In this document: positions 61,514-64,000 of the stretch, in pieces | How the letters are laid out: the number at the start of each line of letters is the position of its first letter | How positions within the stretch are numbered: position 1 is the stretch's first letter | From: Mycolicibacter minnesotensis | Lineage (GTDB): Bacteria > Actinomycetota > Actinomycetes > Mycobacteriales > Mycobacteriaceae | Direction: 5' to 3' | DNA length: 64,000 bases | Assembly (NCBI RefSeq): GCF_010731755.1 | Contig: NZ_AP022589.1 | Span: 1,178,001 to 1,242,000, forward strand | Position numbers and translations under genes: made by a program | The notes under the pieces: generated by a model | Told to the model about the DNA's origin: nothing | Database searches by the model: none | The model's input: only the letters and a program-made list of their open reading frames with translations

Positions 61514-62484
61514 GCCCCGTCTCCTTCCACCGGCTCCCAGGCGTACAGCGTCCACGCCGGACCGGCGTCGCTGGCCGGAAAATCGAGATACGTAGCGCGA
61601 ACCGGCATTCCGATCTTCACCGCAGACGCGTCGACGCCGCGCAGCTCACCGAGCATCCGGACGCCTTCCTCGAGTTCGACCAGCGCGATCACGAACGGAC
61701 ACGCGCGGCCGGGAACCTTGGGCGCGTGATGCACCACGTAGCTGAACACCGTTCCCCTGCCACTGGCAACGAGGTAGTCGGTGGTCTCGGTCTTGTCCTT
61801 CCATACCGCAGGCACCGGTGGGTGCTGCAGGCTGCCGTCCGGACGAAGCTGAAGTCGCAGTTCGTGCGCGGCAACGCCATCCCAGAAATACTGCGAGTCT
61901 CGCGACCAGGAGGGCCGCATCATCTTGTCGGGGTCGAGATCTTCGGGCGCTGCTGCCGGCACGGAACCTGCGCCGGCCTTGTCAGCGGGCAAGAACTTGA
62001 GGATGCGCCAGATCATGTCGGCGACATTCTCTTCGCCGACCCACCAACGGATCTTCTGGGTGATGAAGTACCCCTCACCCAGGCCGGTCTTCTTGGGCCC
62101 CACGATGTCGGTCACCTCGGCGGTGACACTGACTTCTTCGCCGGGCCGCAGGTACCGGTGGTAGGTCTGCTCACAGTTGGTGGCGACCACTCCGACGTAG
62201 CCGGCGCCGTCGAACAGTTCCATGACCTTGCCGAGCGGGTCGTCGGCGGGACGCTGTCCGCCCAGGCCCATCATCGTCCAGACCTGGATCATCGCCGGCG
62301 GCGCCACAATGCCCGGGTGCCCGGCCGCGCGCGCGGCCGCCTCGTCGATGTAAATCGGGTTGTCGTCGCCGATGGCGTCCACCCAATGACGAATCATCGG
62401 TTGGTTCACCGGATCCCGCCCAGTCCGCGGCTCGCTGCGGCCAGAGGCCAGGATCTGGTCGATCCCAGCGGAGAGGTCGGTCAT
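61510..62484 (-). CDS. chsH2: Steroid enoyl-CoA hydratase/DUF35 subunit ChsH2
   Basis: The 324-aa protein has an N-terminal MaoC-like hot-dog domain. The C-terminal DUF35 OB-fold (CPFVIALVELEEGVRMLGEL, VKIGMPVRATYLDFP) docks Ltp2. The zinc-ribbon cysteines between them are absent or reduced here, as in the tandem DUF35 protein at 34584. GAGGAG precedes the ATG. It matches Rv3542c (about 311 aa). Confidence 0.93.
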   Translation of the reverse strand: MTDLSAGIDQILASGRSEPRTGRDPVNQPMIRHWVDAIGDDNPIYIDEAAARAAGHPGIVAPPAMIQVWTMMGLGGQRPADDPLGKVMELFDGAGYVGVVATNCEQTYHRYLRPGEEVSVTAEVTDIVGPKKTGLGEGYFITQKIRWWVGEENVADMIWRILKFLPADKAGAGSVPAAAPEDLDPDKMMRPSWSRDSQYFWDGVAAHELRLQLRPDGSLQHPPVPAVWKDKTETTDYLVASGRGTVFSYVVHHAPKVPGRACPFVIALVELEEGVRMLGELRGVDASAVKIGMPVRATYLDFPASDAGPAWTLYAWEPVEGDGA

Positions 62485-62497
62485 TTGTCTCCTCGAC

Positions 62498-63661
62498 TCA
62501 TCGTGACACCCTCGGCACCTTCAACCCAGAAGCGGCGATCATCTCGCGCATGACCTCGTTGACGCCGCCGCCGAAGGTGATCACCAGGTTGCGCTTGGCC
62601 ATCTTGTCCAGCCAGACGAGGACCTCGGCGGTCTCGGGGTCTGCCGGGTTGCCGAAGCGGCCGACGATCTCCTCAGCCAGCCGATTGACTTCCTGGATCC
62701 GCTCGGTGGAGAACACCTTGGTGGCTGCTGCGTCGGCGACGGCGATGTTCTCACCGGAGGCCGCCACCTGCCAGTTCAGCAGCTCGTTGATACGCCAGAT
62801 CGACTTGATCTGCGCCAGAAGATGTTTGACGTCGTCGTGGTCGATCGGCGTGACCCCGTCGGAACCCGGCTTGGACGCCCAGGTGTGCACGTGATCGTAG
62901 ATGCCGGCAATGCGACCAGCCGGGCCCAAGCCGACGCGCTCGTGGTTGAGCTGGGTGGTGATGAGCTTCCAGCCACCGTTCTCCTCACCCACCAGCATGT
63001 CGGCGGGGACGTGAACGTCGTTGTAGTACGTCGCGTTGGTGTGATGGGCCCCATCGGACAGAATGATCGGGGTCCAGGAATACCCCGGGTCCTTGGTATC
63101 GACGATCAGAATCGAGATGCCCTTGTGCTTGGCGGCCGTGGGGTCGGTTCTGCAGGCCAGCCAGATGTAGTCCGCATCGTGGGCCCCGGTGGTCCACATC
63201 TTCTGTCCGTTGACGATGTATTCATCGCCATGCTTGACCGCCGTGGTGCGCAGCGAGGCCAGGTCGGTGCCGGCATCGGGCTCGGAGTAACCGATGGCGA
63301 AATGCACGTCGCCGGAGAGGATTCCGGGCAGAAACTTCTTCTTCTGCTCTTCGGTGCCGAGCGCCTGCAACGTGGGGCCGACGGTCTGCAAGGTGACCAT
63401 CGGCAACGGGATATCGGCCCGGTTGGCCTCATTGATGAAGATCTGCTGCTCGACCGGACCGAATCCCAGGCCGCCGTATTCCTTGGGCCAGCCGACGCCC
63501 AGTTTGCCGTCACTGCCCATCCGCTTGATGACAGCGCGGTAAGCCTCGTTGTGACGGTCGGACTCCATCGCCTCCGACTCTTCGGGGGTGATCAGAGTCG
63601 AGAAGTATTCCCGCAGTTCGGCTTGCAGGGCCCGCTGCTCGGGCGTCAGGTCGATGAACAT
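62498..63661 (-). CDS. fadE29: Acyl-CoA dehydrogenase FadE29 (ChsE2)
   Basis: The 387-aa acyl-CoA dehydrogenase shows GYSEPDAGTDLASLRT, KMWTTGAHDADYIWLACRTD and TFGGGVNEVMREMI. It forms the ChsE1-ChsE2 heterotetramer with FadE28 that dehydrogenates the propionyl side chain (3-oxo-pregnene-20-carboxyl-CoA). Length equals H37Rv FadE29. It begins directly after the fadE28 stop and 13 nt before chsH2. Confidence 0.94.
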   Translation of the reverse strand: MFIDLTPEQRALQAELREYFSTLITPEESEAMESDRHNEAYRAVIKRMGSDGKLGVGWPKEYGGLGFGPVEQQIFINEANRADIPLPMVTLQTVGPTLQALGTEEQKKKFLPGILSGDVHFAIGYSEPDAGTDLASLRTTAVKHGDEYIVNGQKMWTTGAHDADYIWLACRTDPTAAKHKGISILIVDTKDPGYSWTPIILSDGAHHTNATYYNDVHVPADMLVGEENGGWKLITTQLNHERVGLGPAGRIAGIYDHVHTWASKPGSDGVTPIDHDDVKHLLAQIKSIWRINELLNWQVAASGENIAVADAAATKVFSTERIQEVNRLAEEIVGRFGNPADPETAEVLVWLDKMAKRNLVITFGGGVNEVMREMIAASGLKVPRVSR

Positions 63662-64000
63662 TTACGCTCCCACAAGATCGAGGCGGTGTGTCGGACCACC
63701 CAACAGCCGGGTCAAGTCTTTGATCGAGGAGTAGTAGCGGTCCATCGGGTAAGTGATGTCCATACCCATGCCGCCGTGCAGGTGATGGCAGAGCCGCATG
63801 GCCGGTGCGGCCTGCGAAGTCAGCCAATAGCCCAAGATATCCAGGTCTTCAACTGCATCAAGCCCCTCGGACAATCGCCAAATGGTCGATGTGGAAAGCA
63901 GATCGACGGTTCGCGAGGCGATGTAGACCTCGGACAGCTGCGCGGCCACGGTCTGAAAGGTCGACAGCGGGCGGCCGAACTGTTCGCGGGTCGCCACATA
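63662..64000 (-). CDS. fadE28: Acyl-CoA dehydrogenase FadE28 (ChsE1), C-terminal part only
   Basis: The last 112 codons of an acyl-CoA dehydrogenase are present and the gene runs beyond position 64000. EQFGRPLSTFQTVAAQLSEVYIA (in parts), LHGGMGMDITYPMDRYYS and the terminal region match FadE28, the partner of FadE29. The in-frame GTG at 63997 is internal, not the start. The upstream promoter of this operon is outside the window. Confidence 0.9.
   Translation of the reverse strand, partial: YVATREQFGRPLSTFQTVAAQLSEVYIASRTVDLLSTSTIWRLSEGLDAVEDLDILGYWLTSQAAPAMRLCHHLHGGMGMDITYPMDRYYSSIKDLTRLLGGPTHRLDLVGA

Overview
The window is high-GC actinobacterial DNA and is almost certainly from a non-tuberculous mycobacterium. 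Gene order and protein sequences match, from memory, the Mycobacterium tuberculosis H37Rv interval from about Rv3489/otsA to Rv3544c/fadE28. This is the mce4 sterol-import operon followed by the KstR-controlled cholesterol catabolism cluster. PPE-type genes, mycobacterial Mce proteins and many copies of the KstR operator TnnAACnnGTTnnA support this. Differences from H37Rv (no PE_PGRS block, several inserted cassettes) rule out the tuberculosis complex. I cannot name the species.

Layout. 1-5.3 kb: two SDR genes, a 3-hydroxyisobutyrate-dehydrogenase-like gene, an enoyl-CoA hydratase, a 55-aa protein and otsA. 5.3-16.2 kb (minus strand): the mce4 operon yrbE4A-yrbE4B-mce4ABCD-lprN-mce4F, two Mce-associated proteins and a small secreted protein. 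16.4-22.2 kb: hsd4A, fdxD, fadE26-fadE27 and fadD17. 22.2-26.9 kb: an inserted block (secreted proteins, beta-lactamase-like protein, gabD2, WS/DGAT acyltransferase) where H37Rv has PE_PGRS genes. 27-43.9 kb: fadD19/echA19, cyp142, the Rv3519-Rv3523 set with ltp4/ltp3, gamma-carbonic anhydrase, kshA, and the Rv3529c-Rv3531c set. 44-47 kb: a four-gene IclR cassette. 47-52.2 kb: hsaE-hsaG-hsaF followed closely by a RecQ-phosphoribosyltransferase fusion and a hemophore-like gene. 52.3-54.6 kb: a frameshifted secreted GH31 glycosidase. 54.7-57.3 kb: kstD and a MaoC hydratase. 57.4-58.9 kb: a PPE4-like gene with a histidine-rich insert behind a Zur-like box. 59.9-64 kb: ltp2-chsH1-chsH2-fadE29-fadE28, the last cut by the window edge.

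How the genes work together. Mce4 and YrbE4 import sterol. CYP142 oxidises the side chain, and FadD19/FadD17 make the CoA thioester. FadE26-27, EchA19, Hsd4A, the thiolase-like Ltp3/Ltp4, FadE28-29, ChsH1-H2 and Ltp2 shorten the side chain. KstD and KshA open rings A/B. HsaE/F/G finish the HIP-free ring A/B fragment to pyruvate and propionyl-CoA or acetyl-CoA. Ten KstR-like boxes precede these units.

Two repeat families stand out. One is a ~47-bp MIRU-like element sitting on stop or start codons of three genes. The other is a ~60-65-bp palindrome with outer arms CGCCGAGCGTG. It occurs alone at three intergenic sites and, at two sites, bounds a ~1-kb unit that carries only an AbiEi/DUF559-type putative nuclease gene. 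No tRNA, rRNA or CRISPR array was seen, and no gene-free stretch exceeds about 250 bases.
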